A DNA stretch of 22,130 nucleotides from contig SBEK01000050.1 in NCBI GenBank assembly GCA_009668925.1, positions 1-22,130 of the forward strand, read 5' to 3'. This document shows positions 1 to 7,337 of this stretch, in pieces; within the stretch, counting starts at the first letter, position 1; each line of letters begins with the position of its first letter. Below the pieces are notes generated by a model, which saw only the letters and a program-made list of their open reading frames with translations, was not told the origin of the DNA and ran no database searches. A program made the translations under genes and the position numbers. The DNA is from Deltaproteobacteria bacterium. Its GTDB lineage: Bacteria; Desulfobacterota; Syntrophia; Syntrophales; Smithellaceae.

Positions 1-2
1 TA

Positions 3-482
3 ATTATATCGGTGTTCCTCGTTTCAGTATCATTTATCTTGAATGATGATATTACGTCTGCACAATCTACATGGGATCGCTACGTTAAAAGAACATTTCA
101 AGAAATTATTGAACTCCACAGCGGAGTAATCTGCGGCGCTGATATCTTAACGTCAGCGCACGACTTCGCTTCACGTGCTGCCGTTGTTTATATGGGCAGG
201 CATCAATTACTGAACATCAAACGGGCGCAGTTTCTCGATGCTTTTTATATTGATAAACCTAAAATACGGGCATTGTACGAATCCGAAGTCTTAGTGCGTG
301 AAGGTAAGCGGCAGTTCTGGCTTCCTATCCAAAAAGAGCTTCTTCCATATTTGGTAGAAGAGGTTAAGGAAGGACAACAATTTGTTGCATTTGCACAGTG
401 GCTGGGCGGATACAAAGATGGTAAAGAGTTTGAATGGGTATTTGCTATAACTGCATTCGATTCTTCTCAAAAAGAAAAATGA
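3..482 (+). CDS. Unrecognised secreted or membrane-anchored protein, 5' end outside the window
   Basis: I do not recognise this protein. The frame is open to the left edge; a GTG at 12 is the first possible start seen, but isoleucine codons precede it and the true start probably lies outside. The visible N-terminus (IISVFLVSVSFIL) is hydrophobic and is followed by a small-residue stretch (TSAQS), which resembles a signal peptide or membrane anchor. The rest is a soluble mixed region of about 140 residues with no cysteine cluster beyond one Cys and no catalytic motif I can name. It ends at a TGA followed by no terminator. Its codon and base use are clearly AT-richer than the GC-rich genes to the right, which could reflect transfer or a poorly conserved gene. 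A real gene is likely; its function is unknown. Confidence 0.55.
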   Translation: MISVFLVSVSFILNDDITSAQSTWDRYVKRTFQEIIELHSGVICGADILTSAHDFASRAAVVYMGRHQLLNIKRAQFLDAFYIDKPKIRALYESEVLVREGKRQFWLPIQKELLPYLVEEVKEGQQFVAFAQWLGGYKDGKEFEWVFAITAFDSSQKEK

Positions 483-626
483 CAATGTGCAGGTGTTGTG
501 AATTATGATTGCCCAACCAGCCAATACAGCCGATCGCTGCGCTCCGGGTGATTTTTTTCGTTGAACTTACAAACAGTACTCCTCGATCGTCCTTCATGAA
601 ACAAAAGCTTTGCATAGTGCCCGTCG

Positions 627-709
627 GTCATTGCGGACAGCGTGAAGCAATCTCGTAATTATTTAATATTTGGAGAGATCGCCACGTCGCTTACGCGACT
701 CGCGATGAC
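627..709. repeat. Dispersed inverted-repeat element, copy 1
   Basis: The element opens with GTCATTGCGGACAGCGTGAA, continues with GCAATCTCG, and closes with GAGATCGCCACG and CGCGATGAC. The two ends are imperfectly inverted, so the whole can fold into a long hairpin. The same ends (GTCGTTGCGAG / CTCGCAATGAC, with GCAATCTC / GAGATTGC inside) occur at 6527-6620. Elements of this type are common, non-coding and dispersed in deltaproteobacterial genomes. Confidence 0.7.
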
Positions 710-804
710 AATTGTTCATTACGCAAAGCTCTCGGCCTGTTCATCCGGAACGAAATTCAGCGCCATGAGCTACTTTCGGAAGCTTTCCCGGCCCCAAAGT
801 GCGG

Positions 805-852
805 CGACTATTATGCAATGCTTTGCACAATGGTCGCGACTATTGTGCAAAG
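805..852. promoter_or_regulatory. 32-bp near-perfect palindrome plus a third half-site
   Basis: Positions 821-852 form a palindrome centred at 836/837: the left half CTTTGCACAATGGTCG matches the reverse complement of the right half at 15 of 16 positions. A third copy of the half-site (CGACTATTATGCAA, 805-818) lies just left and is inverted relative to 823-836. The result is three alternating half-sites able to form two mutually exclusive hairpins, or to bind two dimers of a regulator. No target gene starts immediately beside it, so the role is unknown. Confidence 0.5.
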
Positions 853-878
853 TCCTGAAGAATCGTCGGCTTTTTTCG

Positions 879-920
879 CCACCGGGAAAGCGCGATCTTC
901 GGGTTTCCCCGGTGGTTTTT
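879..920 (+). terminator. Rho-independent terminator-like hairpin, plus orientation
   Basis: The arm CCACCGGGAAA (879-889) pairs with TTTCCCCGGTGG (904-915, one bulged C), and five T follow (916-920). The T-run is on the plus strand only, so the hairpin terminates rightward transcription entering the 3' end of the minus-strand gene at 931-1449. No annotated rightward gene lies close upstream. Confidence 0.55.
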
Positions 921-930
921 GAATATACTT

Positions 931-1449
931 TTAATCTTCCAGCGCCACGCGGAAGCGGCAAACCTTGTCGCCTTTGGTGAGCAGTTTGGTAAAGCCGCTG
1001 GTTTTGAATTTCGGATTCAGTTCGGCCGCCATGCCGCGGAGCGATTCCGCAAGCAGGATTTCGCAGAGCTCCGGCTCTTTGGACCAGGGTTTCGTCACCG
1101 GGCAGGTTTTTAATTCTTTCTCAAAACCTGTGGATGTGTTTTCCACGTAGCCGTCCCAGAAATTCGCAAACGTATCGTCGATCAGATCATGCACTTTGGG
1201 CAGAGCCAGACAGTCGCAAAAGTCTTCGGGCTTCGTGCCGGTGAGCGACATCCACATATGGGCGCCTTTTTGGCCCTGCTTGTAATATTCCTCTTTCAGG
1301 CGTTCGACAAACTTCTCGCCGCCTGTCTCTTTTCCGACCCGATAGAGGACGACCATCTGCCGGGCCAGAGACTCCGTCCAGTTCTTGTAGCGTTTGCCCA
1401 TCTCTTCTTCGCTTATCGTATACTTTTCATAATCGGGTGTTTCCTTCAT
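931..1449 (-). CDS. L-2-amino-thiazoline-4-carboxylic acid hydrolase-like protein
   Basis: A soluble protein of 172 residues with no signal peptide. It resembles the ATC hydrolase family (L-2-amino-thiazoline-4-carboxylate hydrolase, PF14196). The features I used are a central CP motif (Cys116), an ELC motif (Cys129), a following NP (145-146), and a C-terminal GDKVCRF (160-166) near the end. The founding enzyme opens a thiazoline ring on the way to cysteine in Pseudomonas; the many anaerobe homologues have no proven substrate, so the reaction is inferred only from family. The ATG at 1449 is supported by AGGAGG about 8 bases upstream. It follows the carboxyltransferase gene by 61 bases on the same strand and is probably cotranscribed with it. 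The family assignment is by motif recall and moderately sure. Confidence 0.6.
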   Translation of the reverse strand: MKETPDYEKYTISEEEMGKRYKNWTESLARQMVVLYRVGKETGGEKFVERLKEEYYKQGQKGAHMWMSLTGTKPEDFCDCLALPKVHDLIDDTFANFWDGYVENTSTGFEKELKTCPVTKPWSKEPELCEILLAESLRGMAAELNPKFKTSGFTKLLTKGDKVCRFRVALED

Positions 1450-1510
1450 GGCCTGTCCTCCTGTCGGTTAAAAAATTTTTATAATTTGTTTTATCCGCGT
1501 CCTTCCTTCC

Positions 1511-3073
1511 CTAAAACTTTGTCGGCCAGTTGGCCAGCAGGTGTTCGCCGATGCCGCCCGTGCGCTGGTCTTCGCAGATGTCCAGCGCACGGATAATGAA
1601 ATTGCGCGTGTCGCGCGGGTCGATGACATCCTGGAAGAAATGCGCCCCAGCCGCTGAATACGGGGCGCTGTCTCTGACCATCTCCGCAATGTACTTGTCT
1701 CTTTGTTCCTTGAGTTCGGGAGAGTTGGCCATCTTTCCGGCAAACACGATATTGGCCGCGATTTCCGGCGCGACGAAACTCACTTCCGCCGTCGGCCAGG
1801 CGACGATGAAATCCGTTTTGCATCCCGGGCCGGCCATCGTGTGAAAAGCCATCCCGTAAGCTTTGCGGACAATCACCGTAATTTTGGGGACCGTGATCTG
1901 CCCCAGGGCGTTCATGAAATTCATGACTTTGGCGCCCACGCGGTTGCGCTCCGCTTCACGGCCTACCAGAAATCCCGGCGTGTCCTCAAAGAAGAGCAGG
2001 GGGATGTTGAAGGAATCGCACAAGACCAGAAAGCTGGTGATCTTATCAATGCCGTTGGTGTCGATGGCTCCCGCCCCGAAAGAAGGCTGGTTGGCGACAA
2101 AGCCTATGACCTGTCCGTTCACGCGCGCCAGGGCCGTGATGACGCTTTTGGCGAAAGCGGGCTTCACCGGGAATAAGATGCCGCCGTCGGCGATCGTGCC
2201 GAGGATTTTGTTCATATCGTACGCGCGGTTTCTTTTCTCGGGCAGAATGTTCAGGATTTTGTCCATGCCGCCGCCCGATCCCGCGGGAACGGGAAGCACC
2301 GGCGGCTTTTCGTCGCAGTGCGAAGGCATATAGGACAGATACTCGCGGATGATGTCCAGAGCCTCTTCATCATTTTCGGCGACGCGGTCGATATTGCCGG
2401 TGATTTCCGCATGCACTTTCCAGCCGCCCAGCTCTTCGTCGGAAATCTTTTCACCGATCGCCAGCTCCAGTACCCGGGGGCCGGAAACGCCCATGGCGCT
2501 GCCCTTGACCTGGACGACGAAATCGGAAAGACACGCCATCCAGGTCGGCATGCCGTAGCATTCGCCCATGACGGCCGTGACCAGAGGCGATTTGCGCACG
2601 CGGCTCATGGCCTGCAAAAAGGTGTCGTACCCGCCGCCGCCGTAGGAAGCGAGTCCCTTAGCGCCCATAATGTCGGGCATCCGCGCCCCGCCGGCTTCGC
2701 CCAGATAAACGAGCGGAAACCCCCGGCGCACGGCTTCACTTTTGATATCCACTTCCTTGCGCGCGGCGACGCGGCTGCTGGTGGCGGCAAGCACCGTAAA
2801 GTCGTTGGCGATGACGGCGACCGGCCGTCCGTTGATTTTGCCGTAGCCGCCGATTTTGCTGTCCGCCGGCGTTTTGTCTTCCATCCCCGGAACGTCCGAG
2901 CAGTTGAACATTCCGACTTCCAGAAACGTATCGGGGTCCAGAAGACGGGGGATGCGCTCCCGCGCCGTCAATTTCTTTTTGTCGTGTTGAATTTTGATTT
3001 TTGCCGGCCCGCCCATCCGGCGGGCTTTGTCTTGCAATGTCTTCAGGTGATCCAGTTCTTTTTCAAAGGGCAT
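1511..3073 (-). CDS. Acyl-CoA carboxylase carboxyltransferase (beta) subunit
   Basis: A 520-residue carboxyltransferase of the propionyl-/methylmalonyl-CoA class, which moves a carboxyl group between biotin and an acyl-CoA, or decarboxylates it. Both crotonase-like halves are present. The N-terminal half has RERIPRLLDPDTFLEVG and the GEAGGARMPD acyl-CoA loop. The C-terminal half has FFEDTPGFLVG, KAYGMAFHTM and AWPTAEVSFVAPE, and the protein ends with DPRDTRNFIIRAL. Length is normal for the family (about 510-520). I chose the ATG at 3073, which has AAGGAT 8 bases upstream; an in-frame ATG at 3118 has none. No biotin carboxylase, biotin carrier or sodium-pump subunit is in the window, so carboxylase and decarboxylase roles cannot be separated. 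Substrate unknown. Confidence 0.88.
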   Translation of the reverse strand: MPFEKELDHLKTLQDKARRMGGPAKIKIQHDKKKLTARERIPRLLDPDTFLEVGMFNCSDVPGMEDKTPADSKIGGYGKINGRPVAVIANDFTVLAATSSRVAARKEVDIKSEAVRRGFPLVYLGEAGGARMPDIMGAKGLASYGGGGYDTFLQAMSRVRKSPLVTAVMGECYGMPTWMACLSDFVVQVKGSAMGVSGPRVLELAIGEKISDEELGGWKVHAEITGNIDRVAENDEEALDIIREYLSYMPSHCDEKPPVLPVPAGSGGGMDKILNILPEKRNRAYDMNKILGTIADGGILFPVKPAFAKSVITALARVNGQVIGFVANQPSFGAGAIDTNGIDKITSFLVLCDSFNIPLLFFEDTPGFLVGREAERNRVGAKVMNFMNALGQITVPKITVIVRKAYGMAFHTMAGPGCKTDFIVAWPTAEVSFVAPEIAANIVFAGKMANSPELKEQRDKYIAEMVRDSAPYSAAGAHFFQDVIDPRDTRNFIIRALDICEDQRTGGIGEHLLANWPTKF

Positions 3074-3150
3074 GTTCGTATCCTTAAAATGTGATTTTCG
3101 ATATTTGATCGATCCCAAGCCGGGCAGCAGGATGAATCATTTTGTTGCAC

Positions 3151-3180
3151 CTACTATCTCTGAAATGTTTTTTATGTCAA
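3151..3180 (-). promoter_or_regulatory. Possible sigma-70 promoter of the carboxyltransferase gene
   Basis: On the minus strand TTGACA (3180-3175) is a consensus -35. After 18 bases comes TAGTAG (3156-3151), a weak -10. It lies about 80 bases upstream of the ATG at 3073. The rest of the 301-base gap 3074-3374 holds nothing I recognise apart from the terminator of the next gene. Confidence 0.35.
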
Positions 3181-3312
3181 GCAAATGTCGGCGTTTTGAT
3201 GCCGCAGGCAAAGAACGTGCGGTCTGCGATGCTCCGCTGCAGCCGGATGTCCGAAACATTCAGAAGAGCGTCGGGTGATATTCAGTTTGTGGCGCTTGGG
3301 AAAACCGCTCCC

Positions 3313-3350
3313 GCAAAAAAAAGACCGCCCGGGATGTCCCCGGGCAGTCT
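3313..3350 (-). terminator. Rho-independent terminator of the binding-protein gene
   Basis: On the minus strand the arm AGACTGCCCGGG (3350-3339) pairs with CCCGGGCGGTCT (3333-3322) with one G-T pair and a five-base loop. An uninterrupted run of T follows (A3315-A3322 on the plus strand). It sits 25 bases past the stop of the 3375-4856 gene and is textbook in form. Confidence 0.9.
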
Positions 3351-3374
3351 CGGCATCAACATCGATTGATTTGG

Positions 3375-4856
3375 CTATTCACCCCAATTGGTTTTGCCTT
3401 TGCAGCGGTCCAGTTTCTGATCCATCCAGGGAAGGACTTTGGCGGCCGGAATCAACGCTGACGGGCCGTAGGAAGAGCAGCCCTTATACCAGTAATAAGG
3501 CGGTATATTGTAGGACACCTTTTGCTGCTCCCAGGGCACAAATTCGATAATCGCCAAATCCTGAACAATCTTGTGATCGCAGGCCCTCATCTTCACCACT
3601 TTGCCGTTGACAAATTTGAAGGTGTCATTTTCCCAGATGCTGATGATCTTTTCCGGATCCGTGGTTTTGGCACGTTCAACGACGCTCATCAGCCAGTAAG
3701 TCACGTTGGTCCAGGAGCCCCAGTTGCCGCCGTAAATTTCAAAAGTCCGGCCGTTGAAGGGCGGGGTCTTCCATTTGTTTTTCCACAGACCGTTCCAGGT
3801 CTGATACATCTTGATATACCCGGGCTCTTTGAACTGGGGATTTGCCGTAAACCAGGTGCTGAGATTGGTCAGACCTTTTGTCCCTTCGACGCCGACTTCA
3901 TGCAGAAAATCAGGAGTATCCATGTATATATTGGCAAACGGAAGTTTCACTCCCATCTGCCGCGCCTGCTTCAGAACATTTCCGGCATCCGGGAACCAGT
4001 CGCCTGTGTAAACCACTTCGGCACCCGAGGCTTTGATCTTCTCCAGATAAGGGGCAAAGTCCGTCAGGAAAAGTTTGTGGTAATCCTCGCCGACGATTTG
4101 CGCTTCCGGATAATATTCTTTCAGCCCCGCCTTGAATCCATCGGCAATCTGATGACCGAAAGAGTAATCCTGGCAGAGGATATAAAATTTCTTTTCTTTC
4201 TTGCGAACCTGACCATAGTAATAGGCAAAAGCGCGACCGACCTGCTCGGTAGAAAAAGCGGCATGGAAGGCATAGCGGGAGAAATTGTTGGCATCCTGGA
4301 GGTCGTCGGACAGACAGGTGGCATTCAAAGCAATGACTTTGTACTTATTGGCTGTTTCGTTGATGATTTTCATGAGGTGGCTGCCGTCGGTGCCCCACAG
4401 GAAATTTACTTTTTCCTGGAGAATCATCCGTTCAGTGACTTTCTTGCACTGGTCAGCCTTGCCCATATGATCGGCTTTCAGGACTTCAATCAGTTTCTTC
4501 TTGCCGTCGACCAGGAGGCCGCCCCTCTTATTGATATCATGGGCCACCCATTGCACGACATTCCAGTAGAATTGTCCGTTGGCCGCCGCAGCTCCGGAGA
4601 AGGAAGCCACAATAGCGATCTTGATGGTATCGCCGGTTGGAACAACGGGATTCGAAGGATCATAGTCGGACATATCGCCCATCTTGCTTGCGTCAACAGC
4701 GGCGTTGAATTTAACTTTTTCCGCCGGCTCCGCTTTTACGGCCTTGGCTTTTTTTTCGGCCTTTGCGGCGGATGCCGTAGGCGAATTAAAAGCTGTCAGA
4801 AACAGGATTGAAAGCACACACGCAAAAAAAACAACTCCCTTGCTGATACATTTCAT
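3375..4856 (-). CDS. ABC transporter periplasmic substrate-binding protein (branched-chain amino acid type)
   Basis: A 493-residue periplasmic binding protein of the LivJ/LivK-like type I fold. The N-terminus is a classic signal peptide: Lys near the start, hydrophobic residues 8-22, and ASA at 28-30 before the cleavage point. An Ala/Lys-rich linker follows. The mature domain starts with DTIKIAIVASFSGAAAANG and continues with the typical GGLLVDGKKKLIEV and ADQCKKVTERM segments. It would capture a small organic substrate for an ABC importer, but no permease or ATPase gene is in the window, so it may serve a transporter encoded elsewhere. The start is fixed by AAGGAGGAG 7 bases upstream of the ATG. 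It has its own promoter with an overlapping palindrome (5005-5049) and its own terminator (3313-3350), so it is a monocistronic, regulated unit. The ligand is unknown; deltaproteobacteria carry many such orphan binding proteins. Confidence 0.9.
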   Translation of the reverse strand: MKCISKGVVFFACVLSILFLTAFNSPTASAAKAEKKAKAVKAEPAEKVKFNAAVDASKMGDMSDYDPSNPVVPTGDTIKIAIVASFSGAAAANGQFYWNVVQWVAHDINKRGGLLVDGKKKLIEVLKADHMGKADQCKKVTERMILQEKVNFLWGTDGSHLMKIINETANKYKVIALNATCLSDDLQDANNFSRYAFHAAFSTEQVGRAFAYYYGQVRKKEKKFYILCQDYSFGHQIADGFKAGLKEYYPEAQIVGEDYHKLFLTDFAPYLEKIKASGAEVVYTGDWFPDAGNVLKQARQMGVKLPFANIYMDTPDFLHEVGVEGTKGLTNLSTWFTANPQFKEPGYIKMYQTWNGLWKNKWKTPPFNGRTFEIYGGNWGSWTNVTYWLMSVVERAKTTDPEKIISIWENDTFKFVNGKVVKMRACDHKIVQDLAIIEFVPWEQQKVSYNIPPYYWYKGCSSYGPSALIPAAKVLPWMDQKLDRCKGKTNWGE

Positions 4857-5004
4857 TTACAATCTCCTCCTTATTAATAGAAAATCGATTGAATATCCCT
4901 GATCATGCTGAAGCCTGTTAAATCTTTCGAAAAACCCGGATTTATCTTCCTCCTTCCTCTAAGATTGCCGGCTTTCATCAGTGGCGACGAAAGGCCTTTA
5001 GAAT

Positions 5005-5049
5005 ACATACGTATGTTTTGCGTATAAAAAAAATATTCAAATCTGTCAA
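5005..5049 (-). promoter_or_regulatory. Sigma-70 promoter with overlapping palindromic operator
   Basis: On the minus strand TTGACA (5049-5044) is a perfect -35. A spacer of exactly 17 bases follows, then TATACG (5026-5021), a 4/6 -10. The predicted start falls near 5014, inside the perfect 12-bp palindrome ACATACGTATGT (5005-5016). That position suits a repressor site; the ATAC-GTAT core resembles TetR-family operators. The leader to the ATG at 4856 would be about 160 nt. Confidence 0.6.
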
Positions 5050-5463
5050 TCTGATTTAACACCGTGTTCTTTTCCAGAAGCGCCTGTGCCGCAGAGCCCC
5101 GGATGCCGCACCGGCAATCCCGGGGAAGCCAGGCCATCAGCCGCGGATTACGGACGCGGGCCGCGGGGAGCAGTTTAAAAGGTCTGCAGGGTCCTGAAAT
5201 GCGGAGTCTGCGACGGAGGGTACCGTCAGGTATTGAATTCCGGCAGATCTGACGAAATTGACGGTTGGCAAAATTCTGTGGAAGATGCTACGAAAAGAAC
5301 AGGCGGAAATAAGACGAGGGCGACTGATTCGACAGGGGAGCCACAAAGGTCCGCGAAACGCGATGTCCGAGCAGCATTATTCCGGCTGATTAAAATGTTT
5401 TGCGGGATGCACCGGGAGAACTGCCATCCGCCTTATTTCAAAATTGGGAGGACTGGAACAATC
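5050..5463. other. Non-coding stretch upstream of the nitronate monooxygenase-like gene
   Basis: No convincing gene is seen. An open frame runs into the next gene from 5233, but its translation is low-complexity and polar, unlike any N-terminus of that family, and it has no ribosome binding site. The promoter of the rightward gene presumably lies here; I could not pick one. Confidence 0.4.
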
Positions 5464-6330
5464 ATGCAATGGAAGACCAAAATCACGGAACTGCTGGGGT
5501 GCAAATATCCGATTCTGCAGGGCGCAACGGAAGCGATCGGGACCTGGCCGTTTGCCGCCGCCGTTGCCGAAGCAGGCGCGCATGGAACCATCACTGCATC
5601 CATCTGCAAAACACCCGAGAGGCTTGGCGAAGATATCCGGAAGTGCCGCAACGCGACGGCGGGATCCTTCGGCGTCAATTTGAGCATCGGGTTGTGCCCG
5701 CGCCTTGATGAAATGCTGGAGGTTTGCATCGCAGAGCGGGTGCCGATCGAAACGTCCATTTACAAACCGGATGCTCTGGCGAAGCGCATCAAAGAATCGA
5801 AGCTGCCCTGGATTCACAAATCGGCCCGGATCAAGGATGCCGTCCATGCCGAGGCGGTGGGGGTTGACGCCGTCATCCTGGTCGGTGCGGAAGGCGCCGG
5901 CATCAAGAATCCGGAACAGCTGCCGACCATGACGACTATCCTGTGGGGAGTCCGGGAATTAAAAATACCGGTGATCGCCGCCGGAGGCATCGGAGATGCC
6001 CGCAGTTTTCTCGCTGCTCTTACCCTCGGGGCCCAAGGTGTAACTCTGGGGAGCGCGCTCATGACGACCCGGGAATGTCCGATCGGCGACGCGTTCAAGG
6101 AACGGATGCTGAATCTGAAGCTGGACGATCCGGCTTTCCGCAAGCGTGTCCTGACGCCCGCGCCTTTCGACCGCAGCGGAGCGAACCGGCCCGCGCCGGA
6201 TGAGATCAACTGGAGCGAGGCCGCCTCGTTTGCCGTGACCGGAATCGGCCGGATCCTCAGCGTGAAAGAGCTTGTGGAAAACATCATCCGGGGGGCCGAG
6301 GAGATCCACAGCCGATACGGCCGCGAGTAG
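5464..6330 (+). CDS. Nitronate monooxygenase-like FMN-dependent enzyme
   Basis: A 288-residue TIM-barrel flavoprotein of the nitronate monooxygenase / 2-nitropropane dioxygenase family. The start MQWKTKITELLGCKYPILQG matches the family opening, where the PIxQG strand begins the barrel. AGVDAVI-type strand GVDAVILVGAEGAG and the phosphate-binding segment IPVIAAGGIGDARSFLAALTLGAQGVTLGSA bind FMN. Family members oxidise nitronates or, in related subgroups, act as enoyl-ACP or other reductases; substrate here is open. The usual EAGGH histidine motif is replaced by EGAGI, so the catalytic His of true nitronate monooxygenases is not evident, and a different reaction is likely. GGGAGG lies 12 bases before the ATG, a little far. 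At 288 residues it is shorter than the usual 320-360. It is flanked by non-coding DNA and appears to be a single-gene unit. Confidence 0.8.
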   Translation: MQWKTKITELLGCKYPILQGATEAIGTWPFAAAVAEAGAHGTITASICKTPERLGEDIRKCRNATAGSFGVNLSIGLCPRLDEMLEVCIAERVPIETSIYKPDALAKRIKESKLPWIHKSARIKDAVHAEAVGVDAVILVGAEGAGIKNPEQLPTMTTILWGVRELKIPVIAAGGIGDARSFLAALTLGAQGVTLGSALMTTRECPIGDAFKERMLNLKLDDPAFRKRVLTPAPFDRSGANRPAPDEINWSEAASFAVTGIGRILSVKELVENIIRGAEEIHSRYGRE

Positions 6331-6462
6331 TATCAATACGATTCAGGATGGACGAAGGGAAACGCGGTCTCTTCCTTGTCACTTCTGCGGAGAGACTGTG
6401 TCGCACTTTCCCTTCCGTCAATTTCGACCCCGCAGGCGGCGCGGCAATCTGGCTCTCTGTCT

Positions 6463-6620
6463 GTCGTTGCGAAGCGCCACTCTGGCGCTGCCGTGCCACC
6501 CGAGGTGATGGTGGCAATTCGACAGCGTCGTTGCGAGCCGATTCTTAATCGGCGTGGCAATCTCATGCGTAGCAGAATACTCGAGATTGCCACGCCGGCC
6601 AAGGGCCTCCTCGCAATGAC
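6463..6620. repeat. Inverted-repeat element, copy 2, with degenerate flanking copy
   Basis: Within this stretch GGCGTGGCAATCTC (6551-6564) and GAGATTGCCACGCC (6583-6596) form a perfect 14-bp inverted repeat around an 18-base loop. The outer ends GTCGTTGCGAG (6528-6538) and CTCGCAATGAC (6610-6620) pair at 10 of 11 positions. To the left (6463-6525) a degenerate partial copy (GTCGTTGCGAAGC, then GGTGGCAATTC) is visible. It is the same family as 627-709 and lies between two convergent genes. Confidence 0.7.
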
Positions 6621-6775
6621 AAAAAGGGGATTCTGCCCTTCAGGGTAGCGTAGGCTATCTATAACAAAAGCATAGAGTAGGGTCGCCCGCGCGCAATGAC
6701 AAAAAGGGGATTCTGCCCTTCAGGGTATGGTCGTCCGCAATGACAAAACATAGAGTAGAGACGGCCCGCAATGAC
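6612..6775. repeat. Tandem repeat with 80-base period
   Basis: A 36-base block starting CGCAATGACAAAAAGGGG and ending CCCTTCAGGGTA occurs at 6612-6647 and again, identical, at 6692-6727. A second block (CATAGAGTAG followed by CCGC..GCAATGAC) occurs at 6670-6700 and, varied, at 6748-6775. Two units of about 80 bases are thus followed by a partial third. It looks like local duplication of the end of the dispersed element. No gene is seen in 6331-6868. Confidence 0.75.
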
Positions 6776-6868
6776 GTTACGGCGCAGTCTCGAAGGCGGC
6801 ATGCGCTCGGCATGCCGGGGAATGCGGTTCTTCATCACGCCGGCGCCGGCGGTTTCTGCGGCAGCCGC

Positions 6869-7267
6869 TTATAGAATCTGCTTCCCGGCGTCGGGTCCGC
6901 CCTTCACGATATACACGCCGGTGATCTTGCCCACGATGGCCGACTTCGGGTGCAGCGTCGCCCGGATGCCGTGGACCCACTCCACGTCCTCGCGAAAAAT
7001 TTCATCGTCCGTGTGGATCGTGATGTCGGCCTTGATCTGGAACCCGCCTTTTTCCCCCCACCAGGAAAGCGCGATTTTGGAATTCTCCCGCAGGTTCTTC
7101 AGGGTCTTATTGAAATACTGATCGGAGATGAGGAGCGTTTCGTCATCGAGAAACTTGACGGCGCCGATGGGCACGACGTTGGGCGTGCCGTCTTTGGCCG
7201 CGGTGGCCAGGTATGCCACCTTTGTCGCCTTCAGACTTTCTTTGATCTCTTCCGTTACCTTAACCAC
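6869..7267 (-). CDS. Pyridoxamine 5'-phosphate oxidase family protein (FMN split barrel)
   Basis: A 132-residue cytoplasmic protein with the split-barrel flavin-binding fold. After an N-terminal helix, VAYLATAAKDGTPNVVPIGAVKFLDDETLLI is the typical first half of the fold. NKTLKNLRENSKIALSWWG is the FMN-phosphate-binding and dimer region. Small members of this group bind FMN or F420, or act as stress-related reductases; true PdxH activity is not implied. The gene follows the C_GCAxxG_C_C protein by about 70 bases on the same strand. Its ATG at 7267 has a GGAGGATT-type site upstream. It ends at a TAA facing the repeat region. Family is confident; function is not. Confidence 0.85.
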   Translation of the reverse strand: MVKVTEEIKESLKATKVAYLATAAKDGTPNVVPIGAVKFLDDETLLISDQYFNKTLKNLRENSKIALSWWGEKGGFQIKADITIHTDDEIFREDVEWVHGIRATLHPKSAIVGKITGVYIVKGGPDAGKQIL

Positions 7268-7337
7268 AAAATAATCCTCCTGTGAGCGCAGTTGATAAAC
7301 CGCCGCTTCTTAATGAAGGCGTCTGCGGGCTAGTCCT

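Larger units (their letters stand above)
483..930. other. Non-coding interval with repeat, palindrome and terminator
   Basis: No convincing gene is seen in this 448-base gap. Short open frames here run through a repeat element and lack ribosome binding sites. The interval holds an inverted-repeat element (627-709), a three-half-site palindrome (805-852) and a plus-strand terminator-like hairpin (879-920), listed separately. A small plus-strand RNA ending at the hairpin is possible, but no promoter was identified. Confidence 0.5.

Noticed and set aside
642..980. Rightward frame of 112 codons
   Set aside because: It begins within the repeat element at 627-709, crosses the palindrome and terminator and runs into the opposite gene.
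2318..3094. Long rightward frame of 258 codons opposite the carboxyltransferase gene
   Set aside because: It is a GC-rich shadow, rich in His, Ala and Gly with no start signal, and lies wholly within a clearly conserved gene on the other strand.
5233..5463. N-terminal extension of the nitronate monooxygenase-like frame
   Set aside because: No ribosome binding site, and a polar sequence unlike the family, which starts at the conserved PIxQG region.
6612..6775. CRISPR array
   Set aside because: Only two full units with an 80-base period and spacers that are themselves repeated; no cas genes.
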